A stretch of DNA of 27,773 nucleotides from Spirochaetota bacterium (GCA_022704645.1 JAKJGA010000007.1:1-27773), one strand, 5' to 3'. Counted from the first letter of the stretch, positions 6,681-15,863 are shown. Notes: generated by a model not told the origin, from the sequence alone. Numbers and translations are program-made.

Positions 6681-9513
6681 AATACTCCAAAAGTTTGGAT
6701 GATGAAATTGAAATTTCCTTGTTTGCAGATTTTTTCAGTCTGGTAAGTAATTCCAGAGCTTTCTGATTTTCATTGCGCTCATAATAAATTCGCGCAAGTT
6801 CAAATTCCGCCTTGGATCTTTCATAATCATCCTCAGGAAAAACCGACTGCATTTCAGTAAATACTGCCATCGCTCCAGATATGTTCTTATAGAAATGAAG
6901 AAGAATCATTCCTTTAATGTAATATGCAGAGGCATCCGCGTTAACTTTCAAGTCAATACGCGAAACATATGCAAAAGCGTTTCTGAAATCATTCTTATCG
7001 TAGTTAAGTTTTGCTAAAAAAAGATTCATTTCATTGCGTGATTCCGGTTTCAGGCTAATTAATGCACGCGAAAAAGTATCGAGATCATTCAAATTTCCTG
7101 AGAGATAAGAAAATTCTGCCGAACGCTGAAAAACAGAAACGGCAATTTCCTTGTTTTCATTCTTAATTCTTTTTGAAGAATACGATCTGGTTATTTTAAC
7201 GGCATCATTAGGTAATTCTTTTAGAAACAGAGTTTCAGCCAGATAAAGATCTTTCTCTTCTGTAAGTTTCGGATTATTAATCTGAAGCAGTCTGCTTTCA
7301 GCGATATTAAAAAAACCGCCTATCATATCATATTTGGAAAGTTCAATTCTCGCAATATCAGAAAAAGTATTATCCGGATAATCAGAAATCAGCCTGAGAT
7401 AAAACTCTTTTGCAAGAGTATCATTTTTATAACCTTGGTAAAAAAGTGCAATACGGTATAGCGCCTCAGCATGTTTTGCCGGTGTTGCTAGAAAATTGTT
7501 GGAAAGTCTCACTGCCGCATTAATATCTTTATTCATAAGCGCAAGGTCAAATATCAGCTGAAAGTCCGTGATAGTTGAAAGCTTGTCTGATATTACAGAC
7601 ATGGAAGAATAAGCCCTTTCATAATTTTTGATATTATAATAAGACAATGCGAGTATTCTTACAATTTCAGCAGTCTTTTTCTCATCATATCTTTTAAGCT
7701 TCTGAAGAGATATAAATTCTATTGTTTCCTGATACTTCTTCTGATTATATAAAGACAGAACTTTTCCTACATAAACATCGATATCATAATCGTTTCCCAT
7801 CTCATCAAGAAAAAGCGTATATTCGCTTTCCGCACGTCTGAAATTTGAAGATTTAAAAAAATCATCCGCTCTCGATTTTACTATTTGAGCGAAACTTTCA
7901 CTTCCCTTATAATTTTTTAAGACATAATCGCTGTACGACGCACTTCTTCTGCTGACGGAAGGAAAGCGGACTATATACTGAGTTAAAAGTCTTTCAAAAC
8001 CGGCAGGAATGGATTTTTCAGATATTATTTTATCAATAATGTCGCCGGATTTAACCGGATCATTCATGAAAAGATAAATCCTGAAAAGATAATTTCTGGC
8101 TTCAGAAAGATATTTGGGATTAGCGGCCGAAACATATTCGCGGAGAAAATTTTCAGATTTAGAATAATCGCTTTCTTCAAAACGCTCAATGCCCTTATAA
8201 AAAAGAATTTCCTTTTTGTAAGGTGAAAACTGATTGAACTCAGTAATTTTCGAATTATATAATTCAAAACCCGATTTGTCTTTTTTCCAGAAATAGACAA
8301 CAGAGAGCATAAAGAAAATTCTATCGGCATCATTATCATATTTATATTTTTCTGCCATTGCAAGAAAGAGATTTTCCGCTTTGTCATATTTTTTTGAAAA
8401 GATATATGCCTCACCAAGATAAAAACTGACCTCTTTTTCCTCCGAAGCTTTACTCTTTGCTATAAATTCAAGAAAAGGAAGCGCATCTTTATGTCTGCCC
8501 CTTTCAATATAATATTTTGAAAGAAAAACCGCTGTCTTTACGCGAAGTGAATTATTTTTTGTTTTGTTAAAAACAGAATAAACAGATTCAAGAGCAGAAC
8601 GCGGATCACGATTAATTGAAAGAACACCGTTCAAATAAACAGCATCATCATACATCTCAGCTGACTGACCGAATGATAAATATTTATTAAGGGATTTAAT
8701 CGCATCTTCTGTCTGTGATAAATCGGCATAAGCCTTCGCCGAATAATAATATGATCGGCTAAAAGGCTGTTTCGATAAAAGATCTTCGGGAATCCGTGCA
8801 AAGTTTCTTAATGCTATGGACGGTTTGCCTATTTCCGTATTAATAATTCCGAGAGAAAGAGCTATCTCAGACTGAAACGAAATATCACCTGCGGATGACT
8901 GTGTTGATATAGTATCAAGATATTCAAGTGCTTCCGCATACTGACCGTTTTGATACAGAGCTTCGGCTATTTTCAGCTTAATCCTGTCTCCTTTTTCTTT
9001 TGGAAGAGACGGAAGAATATTTTTCCATTCAATTAGTGCTTCGTCAAAACGGCCGCTGTTATAATAAATAGTTCCAATTCTTTCTGAGGCAAGAGCGCGC
9101 ATTCCTGCATCTGCCTTCTGGCCGATCGAAATGAAACGTTTATATTCTTCAATAGCTTTAATGAAATCTTTTTTCAGGTAATAACTTTCTGCGATATAAA
9201 AACGGCTTTCGGATATGAGCTCCTGGTTGCGGCTTAACAGCTGAAAACGGTTAAATTCAAAAATTGCCTCGTCATATTTACCCTGACGGAAAAGACATGC
9301 CGCGAGATAAAAATTGCCGCGTTCCTGATATGAGTCTTTTCTTTCTATGACTTTACGGAATAAAAGCTCGGCAGAGCCGAAATTTCCGCTTTTGTATGCT
9401 TCAAGACCCTGCTGAAAATAAACATCACTCGTTTGCGCAATCAGTAAAGATGTGGCAGCAAATATGCAAAAAATTGCAGAAATAAGCCGGATTTTACATT
9501 TTTTCAGGAGCAT
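6664..9513 (-). CDS. Large exported TPR-repeat protein
   Basis: This is a 949-residue protein made almost entirely of tetratricopeptide repeats. The N-terminus MLLKKCKIRLISAIFCIFAATSLLIAQ is a typical signal peptide (basic, then hydrophobic, cleavage near residue 24), so the solenoid should lie in the periplasm or on the envelope. Repeats begin at once (VYFQQGLEAYKSGNFGSAELLFRKV) and recur about every 34-37 residues to the end (FELARIYYERNENQKALELL). Such proteins usually act as scaffolds for envelope complexes; no specific partner can be named. I chose the ATG at 9513 over the TTG at 9522 or GTG at 9519 because it begins the signal peptide cleanly. It overlaps argS by 20 bases and the CheD-like gene by 17. 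Confidence 0.82.
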   Translation of the reverse strand: MLLKKCKIRLISAIFCIFAATSLLIAQTSDVYFQQGLEAYKSGNFGSAELLFRKVIERKDSYQERGNFYLAACLFRQGKYDEAIFEFNRFQLLSRNQELISESRFYIAESYYLKKDFIKAIEEYKRFISIGQKADAGMRALASERIGTIYYNSGRFDEALIEWKNILPSLPKEKGDRIKLKIAEALYQNGQYAEALEYLDTISTQSSAGDISFQSEIALSLGIINTEIGKPSIALRNFARIPEDLLSKQPFSRSYYYSAKAYADLSQTEDAIKSLNKYLSFGQSAEMYDDAVYLNGVLSINRDPRSALESVYSVFNKTKNNSLRVKTAVFLSKYYIERGRHKDALPFLEFIAKSKASEEKEVSFYLGEAYIFSKKYDKAENLFLAMAEKYKYDNDADRIFFMLSVVYFWKKDKSGFELYNSKITEFNQFSPYKKEILFYKGIERFEESDYSKSENFLREYVSAANPKYLSEARNYLFRIYLFMNDPVKSGDIIDKIISEKSIPAGFERLLTQYIVRFPSVSRRSASYSDYVLKNYKGSESFAQIVKSRADDFFKSSNFRRAESEYTLFLDEMGNDYDIDVYVGKVLSLYNQKKYQETIEFISLQKLKRYDEKKTAEIVRILALSYYNIKNYERAYSSMSVISDKLSTITDFQLIFDLALMNKDINAAVRLSNNFLATPAKHAEALYRIALFYQGYKNDTLAKEFYLRLISDYPDNTFSDIARIELSKYDMIGGFFNIAESRLLQINNPKLTEEKDLYLAETLFLKELPNDAVKITRSYSSKRIKNENKEIAVSVFQRSAEFSYLSGNLNDLDTFSRALISLKPESRNEMNLFLAKLNYDKNDFRNAFAYVSRIDLKVNADASAYYIKGMILLHFYKNISGAMAVFTEMQSVFPEDDYERSKAEFELARIYYERNENQKALELLTRLKKSANKEISISSSKLLEYYDSGK

Positions 9514-11164
9514 TAACACCAACCAGAGAAAGTCCGTTTCTGATTACAATTCTTACACAATCACATACTGTAAGCAACGAATTTCTTCTTGCTTCATCAT
9601 CAACAAGAACCCTGTTTTCCGCATAAAATCTATGAAAGAGCTGAGCAAGTTTCAACAGAAAAACTCCTATTCTGTGCGGTTCAAGTGAATTCGCGGCATC
9701 CTTTATTTCTTCAGGATACTTAGAAAGAGCTTTCAATAGAGCAACTGTTTCAGGCGAATCAAAAACAGATGTATCAGAAACACCCTTAATATAAGGGAAA
9801 TTTCTCGAATCGGCTTCTCTAAAAATTGAACAAATTCTGGCATGCGCGTACTGCAGATAAAATACCGGATTCTCAGAAGATTCTTTTTTTGCCAGAACAA
9901 GGTCGAAATCGAGATGGCTGTCCATTGAACGCATTACAAAGAAATAACGCGCAACATCAGTTCCGATTTCTTCTATTAAGTCAGCCATCGTAGAAAACTG
10001 ACCGAGACGTTTGGACATCTTGACCAGTTCGCCGTTGGCGATAAGATTTACCTGCTGTGCTATAAGAACCCTGAAAGCGGATTCCTTATGCCCGAGAGCT
10101 TTTACTGCGCCTGAAAGACGGGCAATATAACCATGATGATCCGGTCCCCAGATATCGATGACTTTTGAATATCCTCTTTTAAACTTGTTTCTGTGATATG
10201 CGATATCAGCAAGAAGATATGTCGGTCTTCCGTCATCTCTCATTACAACGCGGTCTTTGTCATCGCCGAAATCCGTTGACCTGAAGAAAGTTTTACCTTC
10301 TTCTTCATAAAGAACACCGTGATCCTTCAAATCGGTAAATGTATTTTCTACAGAACCGTCCTCATGAAGAGTTCTTTCACTGAACCACTGCTTATAATTG
10401 ACCTTGAAGCGGCTCATGACCTCTTTCTGACCTGAAACATTGTATTCAATGGCTTTTTTGGCAAAAAAATCTACAAGCTCAGAGTGGTCGGTAATGGAGT
10501 CAGCTTCGGACTTAAATTTATCATTTATAAAAGAAGCTATATCTTTGATATATTCGCCGCGATATCCTTCTTCAGGAAATTCGTTTTCAATGCCGTTTAA
10601 TGTGCGGTAACGCGACAGAACGGATTCACCGAGCAGTCTAACCTGATTACCGTAATCGTTGATGTAAAATTCGCGGTCTACGATATCGCCTGCAGCTGTA
10701 ATCAGATTGGCAAGTGTATCTCCCACTGCCGCCGCTCGCGCGGAAACGATGTTCAAAGGTCCTGTCGGATTTGCTGAAACAAATTCAATATTAACGCGTT
10801 CAGGATTGTTTTTTTTGATTATGCCGAAAGAATCAGCAAGAGAAATGATTTCAGAAGATACTTCATTAAGCACTTTTTTGGAAATATATAAATTAAGAAA
10901 ACCAGGTCTGACAACATCGACTTTTTCAAAAAAATCATTTTTTGATACATATTCGGCAATTACAGAAGCGACATCCATGGGATTTTTCTTGAGCAGCTTC
11001 GCCGATTCAAGCGCAAAAGGCGTTGAATAATCACCGAATTTTTCATCCTTCGGATATTCAATCTTAACCTCGGAAACCTTCGGAATATCTATACGTTTAT
11101 CATCAATAGCCTTATTAATGGATTCAACGACAATAGACTCTATTTTTTCTTTTATAATTAACAA
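9494..11164 (-). CDS. argS: Arginyl-tRNA synthetase
   Basis: This class I aminoacyl-tRNA synthetase has 556 residues and charges tRNA-Arg. The N-terminal Add-1-like domain covers about residues 1-115. The catalytic core carries EFVSANPTGPLNIVSARAA (about 127-145) where the HIGH signature is expected, the segment FYINDYGNQVR, the KMSKS loop as KMSKRLGQFST (about 377), and a C-terminal DALR anticodon-binding domain ending at SLVGVNAPEKM. The HIGH position reads NIVS, lacking both histidines. The start is TTG at 11164: an AGGAG sits seven bases upstream and no better ATG exists in frame. It is the first gene of the coupled run with the TPR, CheD-like and PHP genes. Confidence 0.93.
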   Translation of the reverse strand: MLIIKEKIESIVVESINKAIDDKRIDIPKVSEVKIEYPKDEKFGDYSTPFALESAKLLKKNPMDVASVIAEYVSKNDFFEKVDVVRPGFLNLYISKKVLNEVSSEIISLADSFGIIKKNNPERVNIEFVSANPTGPLNIVSARAAAVGDTLANLITAAGDIVDREFYINDYGNQVRLLGESVLSRYRTLNGIENEFPEEGYRGEYIKDIASFINDKFKSEADSITDHSELVDFFAKKAIEYNVSGQKEVMSRFKVNYKQWFSERTLHEDGSVENTFTDLKDHGVLYEEEGKTFFRSTDFGDDKDRVVMRDDGRPTYLLADIAYHRNKFKRGYSKVIDIWGPDHHGYIARLSGAVKALGHKESAFRVLIAQQVNLIANGELVKMSKRLGQFSTMADLIEEIGTDVARYFFVMRSMDSHLDFDLVLAKKESSENPVFYLQYAHARICSIFREADSRNFPYIKGVSDTSVFDSPETVALLKALSKYPEEIKDAANSLEPHRIGVFLLKLAQLFHRFYAENRVLVDDEARRNSLLTVCDCVRIVIRNGLSLVGVNAPEKM

Positions 11165-11485
11165 TGGTATTCTCCTGTTTATTTACCCAAAAAACTGATT
11201 TTAGAAGTTATTTAAACCGGTCTTATGAAACAATTCAACAAACCTTACATTGTTAGAAACCAAAATCTGTAAAAGTTTCTAAAAATGACCGTAAATTCAA
11301 AAATTCTATACTCATAGAAACTTGAATTTTGTACGAATTTGTCAATAAAAAATAGGTTTGATTTGAAAATGGAGATTGTTATAAAATCCACATTTTGTTA
11401 ATTTATAATATCATTGTAAATTGCAGGAAAATCGGATTTAATCCAATTTTTGAAAGTATCACAATTAAGAATTCCTAATGTTTCT
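11165..11485. other. Intergenic gap between vapC end and argS start
   Basis: I see no gene in these 321 bases. The right end of argS is served by AGGAG at about 11172. A TTGACA on the minus strand (11345-11340) could be part of an argS promoter, but no convincing -10 box sits at the right distance. An imperfect AT-rich inverted repeat at 11428-11451 (GGATT/AATCC core) lies about 35 bases downstream of the vapC stop and may end that transcript. The rest is AT-rich without clear repeats. Confidence 0.45.
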
Positions 11486-11887
11486 TTACTCATTCTTCCA
11501 ATTCTCTATTATTAAACCGTTTATTTTTTTGAAATGCTTTTCGTTGTTCGTTACAAGTGTTAAATTCATTGTCAATGCCGTGGAAGCAATTAGTAGATCA
11601 AAATCATCAATAATATTCCCTGTTTTCTGCGATTTTGTTTTTAAGTCACTAAAAGTTTCAATAATTGCTTTATCAATATTAATTATTGGAAACAATTCTT
11701 TTATTCTGTATACAACAGCCAGATTTTTTTCAATATTGAGTGATTTTTTTGCTCCGAATAATAATTCACCGTATGTAATTACAGAAATAGATTTCGGGAT
11801 ATTCTCATTTTTGATAAAATTATTCTGAACAGTTTTGTCAGATTTTATGCTATAGATTATAATATTTGTATCAATCAAAAATGACAT
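11486..11887 (-). CDS. vapC: VapC-type PIN-domain toxin
   Basis: This is a 133-residue PIN-domain ribonuclease. The acidic active-site positions are visible: D in LIDTNIIIY (residue 6), E in VITYGELLFG (about 41), the D pair in IDDFDLLIASTA (about 95-98), and the C-terminal TNNEKHFKKINGL typical of VapC/FitB. In this family the toxin cleaves tRNA or rRNA when its antitoxin is degraded. Its ATG lies inside the antitoxin gene with a 17-base overlap, the usual coupling of this class. The gene is intact. The pair sits alone between argS and the DUF4914 gene, as a mobile addiction cassette often does. Confidence 0.88.
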   Translation of the reverse strand: MSFLIDTNIIIYSIKSDKTVQNNFIKNENIPKSISVITYGELLFGAKKSLNIEKNLAVVYRIKELFPIINIDKAIIETFSDLKTKSQKTGNIIDDFDLLIASTALTMNLTLVTNNEKHFKKINGLIIENWKNE

Positions 11888-12149
11888 TTTCCGAATTGAA
11901 CCTTTTAGACGATTTTCTTGATTTTCTGATTGAAGTTATTATTTCATCAGCATTTCTATTGTCATCCCATGAATCTGAAAGCGATATAAATTCACGCGTT
12001 GGATTACTTGAAAAAACGTGAGGATTTGAGAGATATTTTTCAATTATTGAAATGACTTCTTGACTGATTGATCTGTTTTCACTTTTCGCAATAGATTTTA
12101 GCGAAGAATATAACCTGTCATCAAGGTCTCTAACCTGTAAAATTGCCAT
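11871..12149 (-). CDS. vapB: VapB/FitA-type ribbon-helix-helix antitoxin
   Basis: This 92-residue antitoxin has an N-terminal ribbon-helix-helix DNA-binding domain (MAILQVRDLDDRLYSSLKSIAKSENRSISQEVISIIEKYL, residues 1-40), typical of Arc/FitA repressors. The rest is a flexible, charged tail that should wrap around and block VapC. A GAGGT ribosome binding site lies six to seven bases before the ATG. It precedes and overlaps vapC. Autoregulation is expected, since two TTCATGAA palindromes lie 33-60 bases upstream of the start. The assignment to VapB rather than another RHH family rests on the PIN partner. Confidence 0.82.
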   Translation of the reverse strand: MAILQVRDLDDRLYSSLKSIAKSENRSISQEVISIIEKYLSNPHVFSSNPTREFISLSDSWDDNRNADEIITSIRKSRKSSKRFNSENVIFD

Positions 12150-12153
12150 AAAT

Positions 12154-12210
12154 CTACCTCAAAAGGTAAGTTAATTACGTTTCATGAAAAGTCAATCATT
12201 ATTCATGAAT
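12154..12210 (-). promoter_or_regulatory. vapBC promoter with paired palindromic operator
   Basis: Two identical palindromes, TTCATGAA at 12181-12188 and 12202-12209, have centres 21 bp apart, which is two helical turns, so both face the same side of the DNA. Between them on the minus strand lies TTGACT (12196-12191). A TAACTT follows about 16 bases after it, so the palindromes flank and overlap the -35 region. This is the layout expected for a ribbon-helix-helix VapB operator. GAGGT at about 12160 is the vapB ribosome binding site. Confidence 0.6.
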
Positions 12211-12445
12211 ATAAGTAATCAACATCAATGTACCCGCCCGCATATACAACTGCCTTCAAGAATATTTGAACTGAAGTAAAGATTCACTGATTCATAAACA
12301 GAAATCGAATTCCCCTCATAATTATTTAATCATAAAGTATTCAATTCAATTTTCTCATCATCAGAAAATATGATATTATTATAATTGTATTTTGTCGCTT
12401 AGAAATCATAATGGAGCTATATATCATGAAAAGAATCCCTTCGCC

Positions 12446-12472
12446 CCTCTCTCCTTTATTAAAGGAGAGAGG
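12446..12472 (-). terminator. Hairpin after the DUF4914 gene
   Basis: A perfect 12-bp stem (CCTCTCTCCTTT / AAAGGAGAGAGG) with a three-base loop lies 21 bases past the stop codon of the DUF4914 gene. No T-tract follows on the minus strand, so it is not a canonical Rho-independent terminator. It may instead be a dispersed repeat: a GCCCTCTCCC/GGGAGAGGGC stem recurs at 17741-17804 and near 20120-20180. The rest of 12211-12492 shows no gene. Confidence 0.5.
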
Positions 12473-12492
12473 CCGTGAGAGAGGATTTTAAA

Positions 12493-14394
12493 CTATTCGT
12501 CTATAAAGATTGATTCTGCTTCTATGAGTTTTTCGTACTCTTCAAGGCGTGCGCCTTTCAAACAAAGATCAATAATTTTTTTACCCAGAGGAAGAAGCTC
12601 AGGACTGTCTTTGTAGAGTGAAAGCTCTTTTGCAAAGAAATCTGTAAGCTGTTTTGCTCCGGCATCATAAGCATCAAGTCCGATTTCAGGCTGGTTTTCA
12701 ACTTTCAAAAGCGACTTTTTGATTTCCTGATTTTCAATCATCAGTCTGTTCAATGAATAACCGAGAAGAGGACATCTTGATTCACTAAGTTCTTCTCTCA
12801 TGAATTTAACTCCGCCGCGGCGCGCAAGATATTCCCTCATAATCCACTGCGGATTAAAGCTGACTTTCCATGAACCGATATGCTGATTAGGACAGAGAAC
12901 ATAGCTGACCTTTGTACAGGAAACTATCTGCTCAAGAAGAAGATTTGCCTGTTTCACGCGTTTGCCGGTAGCAAACGGCCAGTACGAACCTACACCTTCA
13001 GAACTCATGCCTTCAGAGTCCATGATGCTTGGATTAGCGAATCCTCTCGGAGAAACAAGTCTCCAAAGCCACGCTAGAGCCGGCGGAAGGATGTGAAACA
13101 TTCCCATTATTCCATAGCTCGGATTTTCTTTTGTGTTCGGCGGATTGCGCACACCGAAGCTTCTAACATGTACTGATACCGGCTTGTTTATTACATTAGG
13201 TACATTTCTTCTCGGAACGATGAATCTCGGATTAGGGCACGGCTTGCCCGGAGAATCTTCAGTGTGTTCCCAAAGAAGCGCTGTGCTGTTAGGAGACGCA
13301 TCAATATTAAGAAACAGAAGAGGCTCCTGCGGATGAATTGAAAGTGATTCAATATCAGGGTCAGTACCGTAATTTTTTATGTGATCGACGCGGATAAACC
13401 AGCCGGCTTCACCGTCATAAACTCCGAGTTGGCCTTCAGTTTTCTGAAGCGACGGATGACAAACTGCCATATCGTCCGCAACAGGTCTCAGATCACATCC
13501 GCGCGGAAGTGTCAGAAACATGGAGTCGCCAGATACAACATTTTTACCGAGAAGAATTCGTCCGTCATGTCCTCTGTGAATATGCTCGTGCATTTCGCTT
13601 TTTCCGCCGCCGCTCGCTCCTTCATGCATGAAGTTGATTTTGTTGCCGTAAGGAGTCACAACCTGAACAACGGAAGCGTGAGCTGTAATCCATCCTTCTT
13701 TTTCACCGAAATCGATGAGGGCTGAATATACACCCTTCTTAGCACTCGGTCCGGGATAAAGATTGTAGCTGTAGATTTCATGAAGATTTTCAGATCTTTC
13801 GTGAACGACGATCTGCTTGCCTTCAAAATAAAGATGTCTGAAAGGAGGCGCTGTATAAAGAACGCATTTAGGAACAGTTCCGTCAGGTACTGAGGAAGTT
13901 TCAACTATACCCTGAAGTATTCCGAGACCGAGACAGAAGAATCCAGCGTTTGCTGGGGCGATTGCGATTCCGTAGATATCGATATCGATTTGTCCGGCTT
14001 TGAAAAGAAATACAGCAAGTTCCTGATCTTTCATCCAGTCAAAAGTTTCTTTTTTTAGTCCGTCAAAACTCTTTCCGAATTTTTTTTCATAAGTCATTTT
14101 ATCGGTTGGAAGAGAATCACCGATAAGCATGCTGTTCGGATCGCGTCTTCTCATGTACGGTTCGATGTAGTTTACAGCAATTCCGTTTTTGACGCGGCTT
14201 ACAACGGCTTCGGCTATTTCGCCCTTGCCTGCTATATTATATGACACTGTCTGTGTGCCGTTTTTTTCGTCTTTAAGTGAAAGTTTGCTTAGATCGTTAA
14301 GATTATCCGCAATAATTACTTTTTTGCATCCCTTCAGAAGATCAGCCGCATGTGCGGGGAGTTTGATTTTCTGAAGAAGCTCATTGAGTTCCAT
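12493..14394 (-). CDS. DUF4914 family protein (PEPCK-like, P-loop containing)
   Basis: This 633-residue soluble protein matches, along its whole length, the DUF4914 family as I remember it. Marks include YMRRRDPNSMLIGD near residue 80, NAGFFCLGLGILQG near 155, NLYPGPSAKKGVYSALID near 215, a P-loop-like GASGGGKSEM near 258-267, LRPVADDMAVCHP, LLWEHTEDSPGKPCPNPRF and GMSSEGVGSYWPFATGK. The layout resembles GTP-dependent PEP carboxykinase, where a kinase loop GxxxGKT/S precedes acidic metal ligands, but the signatures of true PEPCK are absent. The reaction is unknown to me. The ATG at 14394 follows AGGAG. It is a single-gene unit with its own candidate promoter upstream and a hairpin downstream. 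Confidence 0.85.
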   Translation of the reverse strand: MELNELLQKIKLPAHAADLLKGCKKVIIADNLNDLSKLSLKDEKNGTQTVSYNIAGKGEIAEAVVSRVKNGIAVNYIEPYMRRRDPNSMLIGDSLPTDKMTYEKKFGKSFDGLKKETFDWMKDQELAVFLFKAGQIDIDIYGIAIAPANAGFFCLGLGILQGIVETSSVPDGTVPKCVLYTAPPFRHLYFEGKQIVVHERSENLHEIYSYNLYPGPSAKKGVYSALIDFGEKEGWITAHASVVQVVTPYGNKINFMHEGASGGGKSEMHEHIHRGHDGRILLGKNVVSGDSMFLTLPRGCDLRPVADDMAVCHPSLQKTEGQLGVYDGEAGWFIRVDHIKNYGTDPDIESLSIHPQEPLLFLNIDASPNSTALLWEHTEDSPGKPCPNPRFIVPRRNVPNVINKPVSVHVRSFGVRNPPNTKENPSYGIMGMFHILPPALAWLWRLVSPRGFANPSIMDSEGMSSEGVGSYWPFATGKRVKQANLLLEQIVSCTKVSYVLCPNQHIGSWKVSFNPQWIMREYLARRGGVKFMREELSESRCPLLGYSLNRLMIENQEIKKSLLKVENQPEIGLDAYDAGAKQLTDFFAKELSLYKDSPELLPLGKKIIDLCLKGARLEEYEKLIEAESIFIDE

Positions 14395-14446
14395 TTTTTT
14401 CTCCTGAATAATAGATTAACTGACTTGCAGTTTGTGACCATACGAA

Positions 14447-14452
14447 ATTATA
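14447..14452 (-). promoter_or_regulatory. Candidate -10 box of the DUF4914 gene
   Basis: A perfect TATAAT on the minus strand lies 52 bases upstream of the ATG. The -35 region is poor (AAATTG at 17 bases or TTGTAT at 14 bases spacing), so an activator may be needed or the match may be chance. Confidence 0.4.
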
Positions 14453-14606
14453 GCTCGTTTCTGGCAATACAATTTATTTCAGGACGAAGTAGAGATTGAA
14501 AATTTTTTATTTATGAAACAAATCAATGTGAATTTGGAATTTCTTTTTTATTTTAATTATCAATTTCAATTTATTTATCTACTAAATATTTTAATAATTA
14601 TTATTC

Positions 14607-14937
14607 CCGAGTGTCGGAGTACAATCAAAGACTTCGTCTTTGGAATCTCTTTCGTTTTGCCCGAGAATCGGGTGTATTTCAAAGGGCGTTCCACGCCCTT
14701 TATCTGGTAGCTGCGTGGTGTCACGCAATTACATCAAAAGGGACAGGGCTTCAGTCGCCAGCCCTGTCCCTTTTGAAATCCCTACCCGCTCGTTGTCGCG
14801 CAGAACTCGCCGAACCGCTTCCAGCGGATTCGGCTCAGACAGAACCCCTGCGCTCCGATCAGAGATAAATTTGCCTTCGGCAAATTATGTTTTTTGTTTT
14901 CTCCCAATCATCTCTTTCTGAAGTGCTTAGCGCACTT
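14607..14937. repeat. String of stem-loops (hairpin array), outermost relic of the Rhs repeat block
   Basis: This non-coding stretch holds at least eight hairpins in a row. They are CAAAGAC-TTC-GTCTTTG (14626-14642), CCCGA-GAA-TCGGG (14660-14672), AAAGGGCGT-TCC-ACGCCCTTT (14681-14701), GCGTG/CACGC (14713-14726), a 16-bp stem with loop TCAGTCGCC (14735-14775), CCGAACCGCT-TCC-AGCGG (14810-14833), AATTTGCC-TTC-GGCAAATT (14868-14886) and AAGTGC-TTAGC-GCACTT (14921-14937). The TCAGTCGCC loop and the AAGTGC hairpin recur in the blocks between Rhs cassettes, but here no RHS core is attached. Three-base loops TTC, TCC and GAA dominate. The remaining gap up to 15056 holds a partial copy of the TCATGATATCTCAA...CTCTATTCATT module. 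Confidence 0.75.
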
Positions 14938-15056
14938 TTACGCGTAATTATTTCCTCCTCATGATATCTCAAGTTGCAATCAACTCAACTCTATTCATTT
15001 ATTTCAAAAGTATACTTTGCCTAGAAATAAACGAACAACAGATTTAAAATATTTTA

Positions 15057-15839
15057 TCACTTAACAATTCTGAATATTTTCAGAAAACAGTCTTTGCCCC
15101 TAGTCGTTAATCCGCTGATAATTCTATTCGAGTTTTTCAAGTAAACGTTTTGTTGTTGATCCCATTGTTTAGCATTAATGTAATCTGAATTTACTATATA
15201 AGAACTAAGCCAAATGAAAACGGATATGTTGAAAACGATAATAAGCATTGATAATACTTTTGTAATTTTTTTAAAAGATAATTTTCTTAAAATGAAACCT
15301 GATGCTATCAATATAAATGAAACGGATACGGAATAAAACAGAGTCCAGAAGATTTTATAATCATACCATCCGATCTTTGACCATCCGCCGACCCTTGAAA
15401 ATGATTCACCAGTTTGATGCGGATAAAACAGAGGTATCCCCTTCCATACACCCGGAGGCTGAGGCAGATCGGCTATTAGATGAGATAACCCCGATAATAA
15501 TATCAACGAAAATAAGAATATGACAAAATAATTAAGATTTGATATTTCTCTTTTATAAAACAAACGCTTTAAAAAAACTAAAACAACTACTAGAAATGAT
15601 ATCAGAGCCGACAATGCAAACACAAATATAACTGAATGAGTTATTCCTCTATGACCGGCATAAACATCAGTTGAAATATAATTTCCGAAGAATGAATCTG
15701 CATCAGGAATAATCGCAAAAATACCTGAAATAAATATTATAAACAAATACGGCAGATACTTTTTCTTAAAAAAAGTCTGAACTGCATAAAAAATATTTCC
15801 GATCGAAACACCTATAACTAAATGCTCTGGGGGCGTCAT
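15057..15839 (-). CDS. YdjM/LexA-binding-type membrane metal-dependent hydrolase
   Basis: This 260-residue integral membrane protein belongs to the family of inner-membrane metal-dependent hydrolases related to YdjM. Diagnostic histidine and aspartate motifs are present: PPEHLVIG at residues 3-10, IPDADSFF near 44, GHRGITHSVIF near 62 and SHLIADLPQPPG near 125. Several hydrophobic spans lie between and after them, the last near residue 205. The true substrate of the family is not established. A GGAG lies five bases before the ATG. The gene is flanked on both sides by pieces of the hairpin-rich repeat, so it lies within the accessory region. No functional link to the toxins is evident. Confidence 0.8.
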   Translation of the reverse strand: MTPPEHLVIGVSIGNIFYAVQTFFKKKYLPYLFIIFISGIFAIIPDADSFFGNYISTDVYAGHRGITHSVIFVFALSALISFLVVVLVFLKRLFYKREISNLNYFVIFLFSLILLSGLSHLIADLPQPPGVWKGIPLFYPHQTGESFSRVGGWSKIGWYDYKIFWTLFYSVSVSFILIASGFILRKLSFKKITKVLSMLIIVFNISVFIWLSSYIVNSDYINAKQWDQQQNVYLKNSNRIISGLTTRGKDCFLKIFRIVK

Positions 15840-15863
15840 TTTTTCTCCAAAAATGTTTCAATA

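Noticed and set aside
8064..8417. A 117-residue minus-strand frame inside the TPR gene
   Set aside because: It is a shadow of the TPR frame with no start signal.
12493..14394. GTP-dependent PEP carboxykinase (pckG)
   Set aside because: The P-loop-like segment and length suggest it, but the conserved phrases match DUF4914 and the PEPCK signatures are missing.
14611..14921. Three overlapping plus-strand frames of 65-93 residues
   Set aside because: They run through consecutive hairpins, have no ribosome binding site, and their sequence follows from the inverted repeats.
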